DNA from: a virus
Direction: 5' to 3' (one strand)
Virus record (IMG/VR): IMGVR_UViG_3300017917_003859
Span: 62,001-126,000 of that record
Length of the DNA: 64,000 nucleotides
The notes below the pieces were generated by a model. It searched no databases. It was given only the letters and a program-made list of their open reading frames with translations, and was not told where the DNA came from. How positions within the stretch are numbered: position 1 is the first letter of the stretch; each line of letters begins with the position of its first letter. The position numbers were made by a program, and so were the translations under genes. Of the stretch, positions 26,512-37,453 are shown piece by piece.

Positions 26512-27351
26512 ATGAGTAAAATACAAAAAGATAAATTATTAATTAGTTCCGACTTCTATTCAGTACAAGGAGAAGGAAAAACTACAGGTGTACCTTCATA
26601 TTTTGTACGTTTAGGTATGTGCAATTTAACTTGTGGAATGTCTCGTTTATTTGCCAATAAGTTAATGAAAGAAAAATCATTAGAAGATGGTGAAATCTTT
26701 GAAGGTGACTTACATAAGGAAGGTAAAGCAACTTGGACTTGTGATTCTACTTCTCAGTGGTTATGGAGAGGTGAAGATAAAGATTTCCAATACTTAATTG
26801 ATAGGTGGAAAGAACAAGGCATCTATGAAGATATTAAGAACGGTACTATCCATATTATTTGGACAGGTGGTGAACCTACAATTAAAGGACATCAGGAAGC
26901 AATTTGTAATTTTTTAGATTATTGGAATCAAATAGATCCACATTATTCATATAATGAAATAGAGACAAATGGTACTGTTTATATTGAAGATGGAGAAAAT
27001 AAAGGAGTATTTAATTACATAAATCAAATTAACTGCTCACCAAAGTTAGCTAACTCAGGTATGACTGAGAAACAGCGTATTAATCCCGATGCTATTAAAC
27101 GCATTATGGAACACGCTAACTATCAATTCAAATTCGTTATTAGTACAGAAGATGATGTTAAGGAAATATTTCGTGATTTTGTAGAACCATTTAATATACC
27201 GCTTAAAAATGTAGTTTGTATGCCTGGGTTAGATGATCAAACTGATTTTCATGAGCGTACTCAATTTTGTTTAGAAATGGCTAAAAAATATAAATTTATT
27301 GGTCTTACTCGTTTACATATTTCGGCTTGGGATAAAACATTAAATGTATAA
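26512..27351 (+). CDS. queE: 7-carboxy-7-deazaguanine synthase QueE (radical SAM), with insertion in the cluster loop
   Basis: 279 residues. The start FYSVQGEGKTTGVPSYFVRLGMCNLTC is typical QueE. The third cluster Cys, expected two residues later, appears only after about 35 residues in WTCDSTSQW, giving CX3CX35C instead of CX3CX2C. IIWTGGEPT, NEIETNGT and NCSPKLANSG are the standard later motifs. The inserted loop is charged and helical. The enzyme forms the deazaguanine ring. The insertion resembles those in some phage and bacterial QueE proteins, so activity is likely kept. Confidence 0.9.
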   Translation: MSKIQKDKLLISSDFYSVQGEGKTTGVPSYFVRLGMCNLTCGMSRLFANKLMKEKSLEDGEIFEGDLHKEGKATWTCDSTSQWLWRGEDKDFQYLIDRWKEQGIYEDIKNGTIHIIWTGGEPTIKGHQEAICNFLDYWNQIDPHYSYNEIETNGTVYIEDGENKGVFNYINQINCSPKLANSGMTEKQRINPDAIKRIMEHANYQFKFVISTEDDVKEIFRDFVEPFNIPLKNVVCMPGLDDQTDFHERTQFCLEMAKKYKFIGLTRLHISAWDKTLNV

Positions 27352-27352
27352 A

Positions 27353-27505
27353 ATGGAAAAGGAAGACGCTAAAAAACACTTAATGAAATTAAGAATAGAA
27401 GCTTTATATAGAGAGTGGGCTATTTTAAAAGAAGTTGTATCTTCAACCCCTAATGATCAAGATTTAGGTAAAAAAATTAGAGAATATTTTAATAATAAAA
27501 AATAA
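27353..27505 (+). CDS. Short helical protein between queE and folE
   Basis: 50 residues (MEKEDAKKHLMKLRIEALYR...), highly charged and helical. It starts 1 base after the queE stop and ends 1 base before folE. The tight fit and aaaATG context support translation. Function unknown. Confidence 0.55.
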   Translation: MEKEDAKKHLMKLRIEALYREWAILKEVVSSTPNDQDLGKKIREYFNNKK

Positions 27506-27506
27506 T

Positions 27507-28148
27507 ATGAAATATATCAATAAAGCAAATGAAAATACTCCTCGTACTGCTAAGGAGATTGAAAAGATGATTAAAGAAGCATCTAAACATTATGGTAAAT
27601 TTTTAAAATCAATGGGATTTGATTATGAACAAGATCCTCAAACCCTAGATACTCCTCGTCGTGTAGCTAAAGCCTGGTTAAAAGATCTAGTTATAGGCTC
27701 AGTTACCGAAGAACCATCAATGACTGTATTTCCTAATGAAGAAAATTATAATGGAGTAGTAATTCAAACAGGAATTCCTGTAGTATCACTTTGTGCGCAC
27801 CATAATCTACCTTTTACAGGTTATGCTTCGGTAGCATATGTGCCTAAAGATAAAGTAGTAGGTTTAAGTAAATTAAATCGTGTTGTTGATTGGTTTTCTC
27901 GTCGCCCACAAATGCAAGAATCTCTTACTCAACAAATTCATAGTTTTTTATCTGAAAAATTAGGATGTGAGTCTGTAGCTGTTAGTATTGCTTCTAAACA
28001 TATGTGTTGTTCAAATCGTGGTATTAAACATCCCACATCAACTATGACTACTAATAAATTTAGTGGTGTATTTATGGAACCAAATAATATGATTCGTGAA
28101 GAATTTTTACATGCAATTGCAAAAAATGGAAAAGATATCAATCAATAA
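27507..28148 (+). CDS. folE: GTP cyclohydrolase I
   Basis: 213 residues. It turns GTP into dihydroneopterin triphosphate, the first step to preQ0. Zinc ligands and active-site motifs are visible in VSLCAHHNLPFTG and ASKHMCCSNRGIKHP, with YVPKDKVVGLSKLNRVVDWFSRRPQ between. It completes the set FolE-QueD-QueE-QueC. Its 3' end overlaps the following membrane gene by 23 bases. Confidence 0.96.
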   Translation: MKYINKANENTPRTAKEIEKMIKEASKHYGKFLKSMGFDYEQDPQTLDTPRRVAKAWLKDLVIGSVTEEPSMTVFPNEENYNGVVIQTGIPVVSLCAHHNLPFTGYASVAYVPKDKVVGLSKLNRVVDWFSRRPQMQESLTQQIHSFLSEKLGCESVAVSIASKHMCCSNRGIKHPTSTMTTNKFSGVFMEPNNMIREEFLHAIAKNGKDINQ

Positions 28149-28410
28149 AGAAAAATTTAAAGAAGCATCACTATTAGCTATAATTCAAATATTTTTATAC
28201 GGATTATTATGTATAAATTATAGATCAGTAGCTGCTGCTCATTATCATGAAGCTGCAATTTCTGATTTTTTAATAGCTTCTATGAATTTTTTTATTATTA
28301 AAAAAATATCTCAATCCACAGATGCTTTATATCAATGGGTAGGGTATGTTATAGGATCAGTTATAGGTTCATATTTAGGAATTTATTTATCAATAATGCT
28401 AAATTCATGA
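28126..28410 (+). CDS. Small membrane protein, unknown
   Basis: 94 residues from ATG 28126. Three hydrophobic stretches (about 15-38 LLAIIQIFLYGLLC, 45-63 AISDFLIASMNFFII, 72-92 YVIGSVIGSYLGIYLSIML) suggest three membrane helices. It overlaps folE by 23 bases and the kinase-like gene by ATGA. A holin-like role cannot be excluded but there is no lysis gene nearby. Confidence 0.6.
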   Translation: MEKISINKEKFKEASLLAIIQIFLYGLLCINYRSVAAAHYHEAAISDFLIASMNFFIIKKISQSTDALYQWVGYVIGSVIGSYLGIYLSIMLNS

Positions 28411-28904
28411 ATCCGGCAGATTTAATTACTCCTCAAATATTAAATTTTTGTAAACCTATGAATACAATAGTAGTATGTGGATTTACAAAAACTGGAAAAA
28501 TAGCAATTGCTGAAAAATTATCTAAAGAACTTAATAGAAAACTTTTCATTTCAGATGATTTTCAATATGTTAAACCTGAAGAATCATTATATGAATTTAT
28601 AAAAAATATTTCTCCTTATCATCAACAGCGTGTTCCTATTATTGTTGAAGGAATTTTATGTTTTAGATTATTGAGAAAAGGAATACAAGAAGGAATATTT
28701 TTTCCTGATTTAATTATAAAAACTAAATGTGATGAAAAAACAATTAGGTATTTTTATGATAAAGATGGAGAAGGGCATAAAGCAAATAGAGCAATATCTT
28801 TTAATAAAGGATTAGATACTATATGGAATGAATATTTAAATTTATTGAATAAAAATCCATGGTTTAAAAAACCCCAATTTATAGAATTGAATACATCATT
28901 ATGA
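28407..28904 (+). CDS. P-loop kinase-like protein
   Basis: 165 residues from ATG 28407, which overlaps the upstream stop (ATGA). The P-loop is VVCGFTKTGKIAIAEKLSKEL. Then come LFISDDFQY and VPIIVEGILCFRLLRKG, as in small nucleotide or metabolite kinases. The last Walker A residue is Ile instead of Ser/Thr, an odd change. Substrate unknown; a nucleotide kinase for modified dNTP supply is one possibility. Confidence 0.6.
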   Translation: MNPADLITPQILNFCKPMNTIVVCGFTKTGKIAIAEKLSKELNRKLFISDDFQYVKPEESLYEFIKNISPYHQQRVPIIVEGILCFRLLRKGIQEGIFFPDLIIKTKCDEKTIRYFYDKDGEGHKANRAISFNKGLDTIWNEYLNLLNKNPWFKKPQFIELNTSL

Positions 28905-29077
28905 TTCAAGAACAACATCCACCAATCAAAATTACTCTTTCTAGTTTTGGAAATGAGTTTATAGCTATTTTACCTAAAAATTATGATTTAGATTTAGTAT
29001 GCAGAGCATTTGAAGGACTACTTATTAGTGCTGGATATGAAAAAGAACAAATAAATAAATTTATAAACACAAAATAA
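28901..29077 (+). CDS. Short conserved-looking protein, unknown
   Basis: 58 residues (MIQEQHPPIKITLSSFGNEF...). It begins with strands and ends with a helix, starts by ATGA overlap with the kinase-like gene and ends 1 base before the MazG-like gene. The tight coupling supports it as a real gene. Confidence 0.6.
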   Translation: MIQEQHPPIKITLSSFGNEFIAILPKNYDLDLVCRAFEGLLISAGYEKEQINKFINTK

Positions 29078-29078
29078 T

Positions 29079-29582
29079 ATGGAAAACAAATACATACCTT
29101 TTATCTCTGAGGTAGAAGAATTTAATGAAACAATGGGTAAAGGATGGCAAAATCGTACTACACCAACAATTAATAAAGTAGATGCTGATTTTGTAATTAA
29201 TTTTATTCAAGAAGAACTTGATGAATTAAAAGAAGCAGTTGAAGAAAATGATATTGTAGGAGTATTTGATGCTATTTTAGATATTACTTATGTAGGATTA
29301 GGAAATGGGGCTTTAGTATTTGGATTAAAAGATAAAATATTAGATGGATATGCTGAAGTACAAGCATCTAATATGTCTAAACTTTGCAAATCAGAAGAAG
29401 AAGCACGTTTAACAGTTATTAAGCGCTCTGAAGAACAAGGTCGCCCGTGTCATTATGTAAAAGTAGGAGACAATTGGATTGTATATAGAGATGATAAAAA
29501 AATTATGAAAAGTTTAAACTATTTTCCTCCAAACCTAAACCAATTTTTTACAGAGGATGAAATAAATTCATGTAAAAAATAG
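29079..29582 (+). CDS. MazG-like nucleotide pyrophosphohydrolase
   Basis: 167 residues. All-alpha NTP pyrophosphatase signature: FIQEELDELKEAVEENDIVGVFDAILDITYVGLG (about 47-80), with the EExxE and later D metal ligands. The family hydrolyses dNTPs or PRA-like substrates. In phages it may lower (p)ppGpp or remove unwanted nucleotides such as host dGTP in a modified-base system. The C-terminal about 60 residues are an added domain of unknown role. Confidence 0.8.
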   Translation: MENKYIPFISEVEEFNETMGKGWQNRTTPTINKVDADFVINFIQEELDELKEAVEENDIVGVFDAILDITYVGLGNGALVFGLKDKILDGYAEVQASNMSKLCKSEEEARLTVIKRSEEQGRPCHYVKVGDNWIVYRDDKKIMKSLNYFPPNLNQFFTEDEINSCKK

Positions 29583-29591
29583 ATCTCTTAT

Positions 29592-29601
29592 ATATTTATT
29601 A
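29592..29601 (+). promoter_or_regulatory. Late-type motif ATATTTATTA before a GIY-YIG endonuclease
   Basis: It lies 23 bases before the endonuclease start, in the short gap after the MazG-like gene. Same core as the boxes before tail genes. Confidence 0.35.
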
Positions 29602-29624
29602 TCGATAACTAGATAGTAAAATAT

Positions 29625-30347
29625 ATGACAAAAATTTATTTAATTGAAAACTGTTTTGGAGATCCAAACAAAGTATATATTGGGAAAACCATTAATAGTA
29701 GATATAATCCTCACAAATATATATTTGGAGAAAATATCAAATATACTATTATAGATGAAATTAATTCTTTAGATAAAAAAGATTGGAAACCTTTAGAGTG
29801 TTATTGGATTGAACAATTTAAACAGTGGAATTTTAATGTTTTAAATAAAAATAAAGGAGGAAGTGGTCCTTCTTATTTAGATGAAGAACAAAGAAAAAAT
29901 TTAAGAGTTCCTAAAAAGAATAAAGAAAAATATTCATATCCTAAAACTCAATGTTTTATAAATTCTGTAAAGGGAAAACACAAAATTCACCCTGAAAGTA
30001 GAAATAGGAATATAAGTCAATCTTTAAAAGGATATAAACAAACAGAAGAACATATTGAAAAAAGAATTAAAAAATTAAAAAATAAACCCAATATAAAAAA
30101 TCGAAAACCAAAACCAGAAGGATTTGGAAAAATTATTAGTGAAAAGTTGAAAGGAAAAAAACATGATTTTACATCAAAACCTATTATTCAATATGATTTG
30201 AATAAAAATCTTATACAAGAATTTCCTTCCATTACTAATGCATGTGATGTTATATTTAATGATAGATCTAAAAATCCAAATATAACTAAATGTTGTCAAG
30301 GAAAAATAAAAACTGCTTATGGATTTATTTGGAAATATAAAAATTAA
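29625..30347 (+). CDS. GIY-YIG homing endonuclease, free-standing
   Basis: 240 residues. The N-terminal nuclease domain shows KIYLIENCFGDPNKVYIGKT (YIG-type core) and later WKPLECYWIEQFKQWNFNVLN with the Glu ligand. A basic middle with a NUMOD-like SQSLKGYKQTEEHIEK repeat follows, and the end (IIQYDLNKNL ... AYGFIWKYKN) is a DNA-binding module. It sits directly before the split DNA polymerase gene, a usual homing target in T4-like phages. It is similar in plan and wording to the protein at 45350. Confidence 0.85.
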   Translation: MTKIYLIENCFGDPNKVYIGKTINSRYNPHKYIFGENIKYTIIDEINSLDKKDWKPLECYWIEQFKQWNFNVLNKNKGGSGPSYLDEEQRKNLRVPKKNKEKYSYPKTQCFINSVKGKHKIHPESRNRNISQSLKGYKQTEEHIEKRIKKLKNKPNIKNRKPKPEGFGKIISEKLKGKKHDFTSKPIIQYDLNKNLIQEFPSITNACDVIFNDRSKNPNITKCCQGKIKTAYGFIWKYKN

Positions 30348-30357
30348 TTTATATTTT
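30328..30357 (+). promoter_or_regulatory. Possible early-type promoter TTTGG-N17-TATATTTT before polB
   Basis: TTTGG at 30328-30332 lies inside the end of the endonuclease gene and TATATTTT at 30350-30357. The spacing of 17 is shorter than the 19 of the other copies, so it is a weaker call. Confidence 0.4.
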
Positions 30358-30382
30358 TATTAAAAATTTAAAACTAAAACAC

Positions 30383-32131
30383 TTGTATCAGTCAATTTAC
30401 TACGATCACCAATCATATACTTATTATCTCCGTGATGATGATATGGGTTGGTCTGAATTTAAATATCAACCAACATATTGGAAACGAGTAGATGAATGGC
30501 AAGAAAATGCTCAACCTGTACTGACCGGAGGATGGGCAGTACCAACTAAAAAATATAATAAAGATGATTCTAATTTATTAGAAAAAGATATTGATAAATG
30601 TCTTGTTGTATTACGAGAATTATATTACAAATTAGATGATGTTGTGCCTAAATGGCATAACATTGTTTATTTAGATATTGAAATCGAAATGGGAGGTGCT
30701 TTAACACCTGAATACATCAAAGCTGCACCTATGCCTCTTACATCCATTGCTTTAATTGACATTACCACTAAACAAAAAATATGTTTAATTGTTGATAAAA
30801 CAGGTGAAATTAAAGAAACAAATCAAGATAGCAAACATATTATACCTTGTGGTTCAGAAAAAGAATTAATTAAACGCTTTCTAGATAAATGGGAAGAATT
30901 AGACCCAACAATCATCTGTGGATATAACTCAGAATATTTTGATGTACCTTACTTGTATTTTAGAATTAAACAAGTACTAGGTGAGGATGAAGTATTGCGT
31001 TTATCTCCCATTAAAAAAATTAATTATAGAGAATTTGCTGGTCAAATGCAACTTACTATAGGAGGTGTTAACCATTTAGATTATATGCTTTTACATAAAA
31101 AGTATATTATGAAAGAAGAACCCTCATATAAATTAGGAGATATAGGAACTAAATATGTTAATTTAGGTAAAATAGAGTATGAAGGTAATTTAAATACTTT
31201 ATTTAAAAACGATATAAATAAATTTATAGATTATAACTTACGAGATGTTGAAATTATAGAAGCATTAGAAGGTAAATTAAAATTTATCGACTTAACAATC
31301 ATGATTTCTCATATTTGTAATATACCTTACGAAAGTATTTACTACAATACAGTAATGAATGAAGGTGCTATTTTAAAGTATTTAAGACGTGAAGGCATCA
31401 TTTCACCAAACAAACCAACTACTCATAATCCATCACTTAAAAACATTAAGGAAAGTTATGCTGGTGGTTATTTATTGGAACCTATTCCTGGATTATATTT
31501 TGATGTTATTGATTTAGACTTTACTTCACTATATCCTTCAATTATTAAATCACTTAATTTAGGTATTGAAACATTAGTAGGTAGAATTAAAGTACCTTAC
31601 AATGCTACTTACGAGCAAAATCATAGTTTAGAAAAACTTAAAGAACGCAATCCTGAAGAAGAAATAACTATTGAAAAATTAGACAAAACAAATTATACAC
31701 TTAAATCAGCTAAAATTAAATTAAAAACATTAATTGATATAATTGAAAAAAACAATTACACAATATCTGCTTCAGGTGCTATGTTTGATACTAACGAAAA
31801 AAGTATTGTATCTAAAATATTAGCAGGGTGGTTTGACAAACGAGAGCATTATTGTGGTTTAAAGAAAAAAGCAGGTAAAGCAGAGGATTGGGCCAATTAT
31901 AAATTATATGATTTGTTTCAACATGCTTTTAAAATCTTACAAAACGCAATGTATGGCACATTTGCTATTAATGGATGGAGATACACTGATGGTCATTTGA
32001 TTTGTAGTGCTGCTATTACAAATAGTGGACAAAGATTAACTATGTCTACTATAGATTTTGTAAATGATAAAATAAACAATGAATATTTACAATTAAGTAA
32101 AGATAAGTTAATTACTAAATTTGGTTTATGA
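30383..32131 (+). CDS. 43: Family B DNA polymerase, N-terminal part (gp43-like; split gene)
   Basis: 582 residues. The start is TTG at 30383, chosen because the protein then opens YQSIYYDHQSYTYYLRDDD, the normal gp43-like N-terminus. Exonuclease motifs: IVYLDIEIEMG, IICGYNSEYFDVPY and YNLRDVEII. Polymerase motif A is DLDFTSLYPSII and motif B is KILQNAMYGTFA. The frame ends at KLITKFGL, before catalytic motif C. Motif C lies in the gene at 32820. Together the parts total 875 residues, near T4 gp43 (898), so little or nothing is missing. Confidence 0.93.
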   Translation: MYQSIYYDHQSYTYYLRDDDMGWSEFKYQPTYWKRVDEWQENAQPVLTGGWAVPTKKYNKDDSNLLEKDIDKCLVVLRELYYKLDDVVPKWHNIVYLDIEIEMGGALTPEYIKAAPMPLTSIALIDITTKQKICLIVDKTGEIKETNQDSKHIIPCGSEKELIKRFLDKWEELDPTIICGYNSEYFDVPYLYFRIKQVLGEDEVLRLSPIKKINYREFAGQMQLTIGGVNHLDYMLLHKKYIMKEEPSYKLGDIGTKYVNLGKIEYEGNLNTLFKNDINKFIDYNLRDVEIIEALEGKLKFIDLTIMISHICNIPYESIYYNTVMNEGAILKYLRREGIISPNKPTTHNPSLKNIKESYAGGYLLEPIPGLYFDVIDLDFTSLYPSIIKSLNLGIETLVGRIKVPYNATYEQNHSLEKLKERNPEEEITIEKLDKTNYTLKSAKIKLKTLIDIIEKNNYTISASGAMFDTNEKSIVSKILAGWFDKREHYCGLKKKAGKAEDWANYKLYDLFQHAFKILQNAMYGTFAINGWRYTDGHLICSAAITNSGQRLTMSTIDFVNDKINNEYLQLSKDKLITKFGL

Positions 32132-32141
32132 TATTTATAAC
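32130..32141 (+). promoter_or_regulatory. Late-type motif GATATTTATAAC between polB part 1 and the leader protein gene
   Basis: It overlaps the polB stop region and lies 12 bases before the leader protein start. It has the same core as the boxes before sheath, tube and tape measure genes, which would give the inserted gene late timing unlike its early neighbours. Confidence 0.4.
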
Positions 32142-32153
32142 AAATACTGGATT

Positions 32154-32795
32154 ATGAAAAAATCACAACTTAGGCAAATAATTAAAGAAGAAATATTTAA
32201 AATATTAAATGAGAATATTTCTAAAATCATAGATAATTTTGAACAAGGACTAATGGTTTATATTATGGATGCATATCAACGATTAGACAATGATGAAGCT
32301 GAGTTATTAGAACTAAATGAATTATATGATTCTATAAATTGGTTTCTTAAAAATACCCCAGAAAAAGAGTTTATAGAATATGAAAAAGAAAATATGGAAT
32401 TTTTTATAAATAATAGATCTCAAATTGAACATTATTTAATAGATAATATAAATGAACCTATTAAAGTTCAATGGCCCGGATTACCAGATGTATTTTATTA
32501 TACTCCATTAGTAAAAAAGAATCAAATCTGGATTAAATTAGGGACTACCCCTAATTCAAAATTAGACCCCAAATATGATTACTACAACCCCAGTGAAGAT
32601 TTAGAGTTCCCTATACGAATTAAAAATAAAGATGATTTTGAAAAATATTCTAAAGAATTAGAGGTAAAAGGGTATTATTGGTATGGAGGAAAACCCCCAT
32701 CATCGTTTAACCCTGCAGAACAAACAAACGGAATAGAATATCCTTTTAAATTATTAAGAATAGATAAAAATTCAAAACAGTTAGGATATAATTAA
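32154..32795 (+). CDS. Leader-bearing protein inserted between polymerase halves, candidate virion cargo
   Basis: 213 residues from ATG 32154. The first 20 residues, MKKSQLRQIIKEEIFKILNE, are almost the same as those of the gene at 37725 and related to three more. The rest is acidic and unlike them: a helical part (about 20-110), then a beta-rich part with VQWPGLPDVFYYTPLV and GYYWYGGKPPSSFNP. No known domain. ILNE fits an L-x-E prohead protease site. It splits polB before motif C and has its own late-type motif. Confidence 0.75.
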   Translation: MKKSQLRQIIKEEIFKILNENISKIIDNFEQGLMVYIMDAYQRLDNDEAELLELNELYDSINWFLKNTPEKEFIEYEKENMEFFINNRSQIEHYLIDNINEPIKVQWPGLPDVFYYTPLVKKNQIWIKLGTTPNSKLDPKYDYYNPSEDLEFPIRIKNKDDFEKYSKELEVKGYYWYGGKPPSSFNPAEQTNGIEYPFKLLRIDKNSKQLGYN

Positions 32796-32819
32796 ACTAA
32801 AATCATTTTAATAAAAGTT

Positions 32820-33701
32820 ATGCAAAATATTATTATAAGCGACACAGATAGTTTATACATCTGTTTAGGCCCTATCTTAGAACATATGCGCTCTCAAGGT
32901 ATCGAAATCAACGACACTAACAAAAATGAGATCATATTAAAATTAGCAAACCAAATACAAGAAGAATCAAACGCTAATTTAGATTCAATTAGTAAAAATT
33001 TATACAACATCACCCCAGGCTCTCACTATTTCCAATTAAAACAAGAAGTAATATGTGCTGGTGTACTTACAACAGGTAAACGTCGTTATGCAATGTATGT
33101 TACTAATAAAGAAGGTGTACCTGTTGAGGAATTAGACATGAAAGGACTTGAATTAATGAAGTCCAACATGAATAAATTATTTAAAAAGTTTGGTGAAGAC
33201 TTAATTAAGAATGTATTGTTTGGTAAACCCAAAAATAAAATAGATAATTCAATAATTGAATTTTACAAATCACTTAAAACATTAGATCCAAGATCACTTG
33301 GTAAACCTACAGGAGTAAAACAAATAGAAGCATATTATGTTCCTGCTCGTGCTGGAGAAATGTTTAGTTCGTTTAAATTAAAAGCCCCAGCTAATACAAA
33401 AGCTGCTGTACGATATAATGATTTGCTTAAATTTAAAAAATTAGATAAAAAATATGAATCTATTATTGAAGGTGATAAAATATTTATTATTAATTTGAAG
33501 AAAAACCCATATAATTTAGAAACAATTGGTTTACCAAATGCTCAAGTACCTAAAGAAATAGAGGAATTTGTTAAAGCATATATTGATATTGAAGAAATAT
33601 TTGAATCATTGTTAGCAAATAAATTGAAGAATTTATATGATGATTTAAAATGGGAGTTTCCTCCTCTTAATTCAAATGTTGGAAAATTCTTTGCCTTTTA
33701 A
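32820..33701 (+). CDS. 43: Family B DNA polymerase, C-terminal part (motif C and thumb; split gene)
   Basis: 293 residues starting MQNIIISDTDSLYICLG, so motif C (DTDS) is at residues 8-11. The conserved KKRYAM-like block appears as TTGKRRYAMYVTNKEG, and the thumb follows to KWEFPPLNSNVGKFFAF. It must assemble with the product at 30383 to give an active enzyme. There is no intein-type sequence at either end, so this is a two-chain polymerase, as known for some T4 relatives split by homing elements. Confidence 0.93.
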   Translation: MQNIIISDTDSLYICLGPILEHMRSQGIEINDTNKNEIILKLANQIQEESNANLDSISKNLYNITPGSHYFQLKQEVICAGVLTTGKRRYAMYVTNKEGVPVEELDMKGLELMKSNMNKLFKKFGEDLIKNVLFGKPKNKIDNSIIEFYKSLKTLDPRSLGKPTGVKQIEAYYVPARAGEMFSSFKLKAPANTKAAVRYNDLLKFKKLDKKYESIIEGDKIFIINLKKNPYNLETIGLPNAQVPKEIEEFVKAYIDIEEIFESLLANKLKNLYDDLKWEFPPLNSNVGKFFAF

Positions 33702-33720
33702 ATTAAATTATTTATATTAA
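33690..33720 (+). promoter_or_regulatory. Early-type promoter TTTGC-N18-TATATTAA before the sliding clamp
   Basis: TTTGC at 33690-33694 in the last codons of the polymerase gene, TATATTAA at 33713-33720, 9 bases before the clamp start. Confidence 0.55.
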
Positions 33721-33729
33721 ATAAAAGTT

Positions 33730-34470
33730 ATGATACAAAAATTCGAATTACAAGCAATTATCAACAAATATTACCTAAATGGTTTAGTTGAATCTACTAA
33801 ATGGGATGTTAAAGATAATAAATTAAATATTAAATTTACTTCACCTACTAGAGAAATGGTTGGTGAATTAATATGTGATAAATTTCCATTAGAGAATTCA
33901 ACATTTGGTATTATAAATACTTCTCAACTACTTAAATTAATTAATATTACATCAGGAGATGTATTGTTAAGTTTTGTTAAAAATAATAAAATATTTTCAA
34001 AATTAGTAATATCTGATAATCAATTCACTACTTATTATACTTTAGCAGATATTTTAACTATACCTAAATCAGGAGAATATAATGGGCCTGATGAATTTGA
34101 TATAGAAGCAATATTGGATAAAGATATAATTAATTCTTTAATTAAAGCTAAAAATGCATTACCTGATAATTCTACAATGATTATTAGGCCATCTATGGGA
34201 TTAGATGGTGATTTTCAATTAGAATTAACATTTGGTGGAGATAATGAATATTCAAATAAAGTTTCTTATTTTCTTTCAAATTTTTCCAAACAAATTACCA
34301 ATTCAACATTTGAACTAGCATTCAACTCAGATTTATTTAAAGAAATATTATCTGCTAATAAAGACGTAGATGAAGCTAAGTTATTTATTAATTTACAAGG
34401 ATTAATTAAATTAGAATTTAAATCTAAAACAACAACAAATAAATATTATTTAGTTCAAAAAGAAATATAA
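33730..34470 (+). CDS. 45: Sliding clamp (gp45-like)
   Basis: 246 residues, near T4 gp45 (228). It forms a trimeric ring that tethers the polymerase and, in T4, activates late transcription. Family marks are LNIKFTSPTREMVGELICDKFPLE, GIINTSQLLKLINI and the ending LEFKSKTTTNKYYLVQKEI. Downstream genes include the clamp loader pair, so order 45-44-62 is kept with insertions. Confidence 0.88.
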   Translation: MIQKFELQAIINKYYLNGLVESTKWDVKDNKLNIKFTSPTREMVGELICDKFPLENSTFGIINTSQLLKLINITSGDVLLSFVKNNKIFSKLVISDNQFTTYYTLADILTIPKSGEYNGPDEFDIEAILDKDIINSLIKAKNALPDNSTMIIRPSMGLDGDFQLELTFGGDNEYSNKVSYFLSNFSKQITNSTFELAFNSDLFKEILSANKDVDEAKLFINLQGLIKLEFKSKTTTNKYYLVQKEI

Positions 34471-34673
34471 TGTTAAATATAGTTAATCAATATATTGAAT
34501 ATCAAGGCTGTTTACATAAAATTTTACGAACAGTTAAAGAAAGCAGTAAACCAATCATAGATGATTGGAAAGAACATTTAAATGCTGATTTAGTATTAAA
34601 AAATGAAGGAATATTTTATTTTGTTCAAAAAATGGGAGAAGCTGAAATTATTGAAGAAGATAATAAAGCTTGA
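34470..34673 (+). CDS. Small protein after the sliding clamp, unknown
   Basis: 67 residues, coupled to the clamp gene by TAATG. Contains YIEYQGCLHKILRTVKE and an acidic end. T4 has small late-transcription factors near here (gp33, RpbA), but no motif lets me assign it. Confidence 0.6.
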   Translation: MLNIVNQYIEYQGCLHKILRTVKESSKPIIDDWKEHLNADLVLKNEGIFYFVQKMGEAEIIEEDNKA

Positions 34674-34700
34674 TAAGTAAATTAAAATTTATTATATTTA
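34669..34700 (+). promoter_or_regulatory. Early-type promoter CTTGA-N19-TATATTTA before groES
   Basis: The upstream box overlaps the stop codon region of the preceding gene and TATATTTA is at 34693-34700, 31 bases before groES. The upstream box is degenerate. Confidence 0.5.
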
Positions 34701-34731
34701 TTAAAGTAAAACAGTTATAAAAATAAAATTT

Positions 34732-35025
34732 ATGTCAAAATTAGAAGCAGTTTTTAATTCAATTATCGTTAAACCTCAAGAAGAGGAAGAAACAACCTAC
34801 GGCTCAATTGTAGTTCCAGATTTAGGCAAAGAAAAAGGACTACGTGGAACTATTATTTCAATAGGCCCTGGTTACTACTCAGCCACAGGAACATTTGTTA
34901 ATACTACTTTGGAAGAAGGACAGAAAGTAATTCTACCTCCAATAGGACCAGTTAAAATTGAACATGATGGTCAAGAATATTGGTCATGTCAAGAAAATCA
35001 AGTACTTGCAATCATTAATGATTAA
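34732..35025 (+). CDS. groES: Co-chaperonin GroES
   Basis: 97 residues, typical GroES length. The beta-barrel core (NSIIVKPQEEEETTYGSIVVPD, GTIISIGPGYY, EEGQKVILPPIGPVKIEHDGQEYW, NQVLAIIND) is clear, with a short mobile loop. In T4, gp31 replaces GroES to fold the large capsid protein. Here a GroEL is also encoded, after one inserted gene. Confidence 0.93.
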   Translation: MSKLEAVFNSIIVKPQEEEETTYGSIVVPDLGKEKGLRGTIISIGPGYYSATGTFVNTTLEEGQKVILPPIGPVKIEHDGQEYWSCQENQVLAIIND

Positions 35026-35035
35026 TTAAAAATCG

Positions 35036-37453
<2,418 letters not shown>

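Noticed and set aside
28126-28410. Holin assignment for the small membrane protein
   Set aside because: It has membrane segments but no lysis neighbours and no holin-specific feature, so it is left as unknown.
32121-32153. Upstream ATG at 32121 for the leader protein between the polymerase halves
   Set aside because: It overlaps the polymerase gene and would hide the leader that recurs in other proteins; ATG 32154 fits better.
32100-32840. Split intein at the polymerase junction
   Set aside because: The junction is near a known intein site, but the N-part end and C-part start lack intein splicing residues and the insert starts with its own leader.
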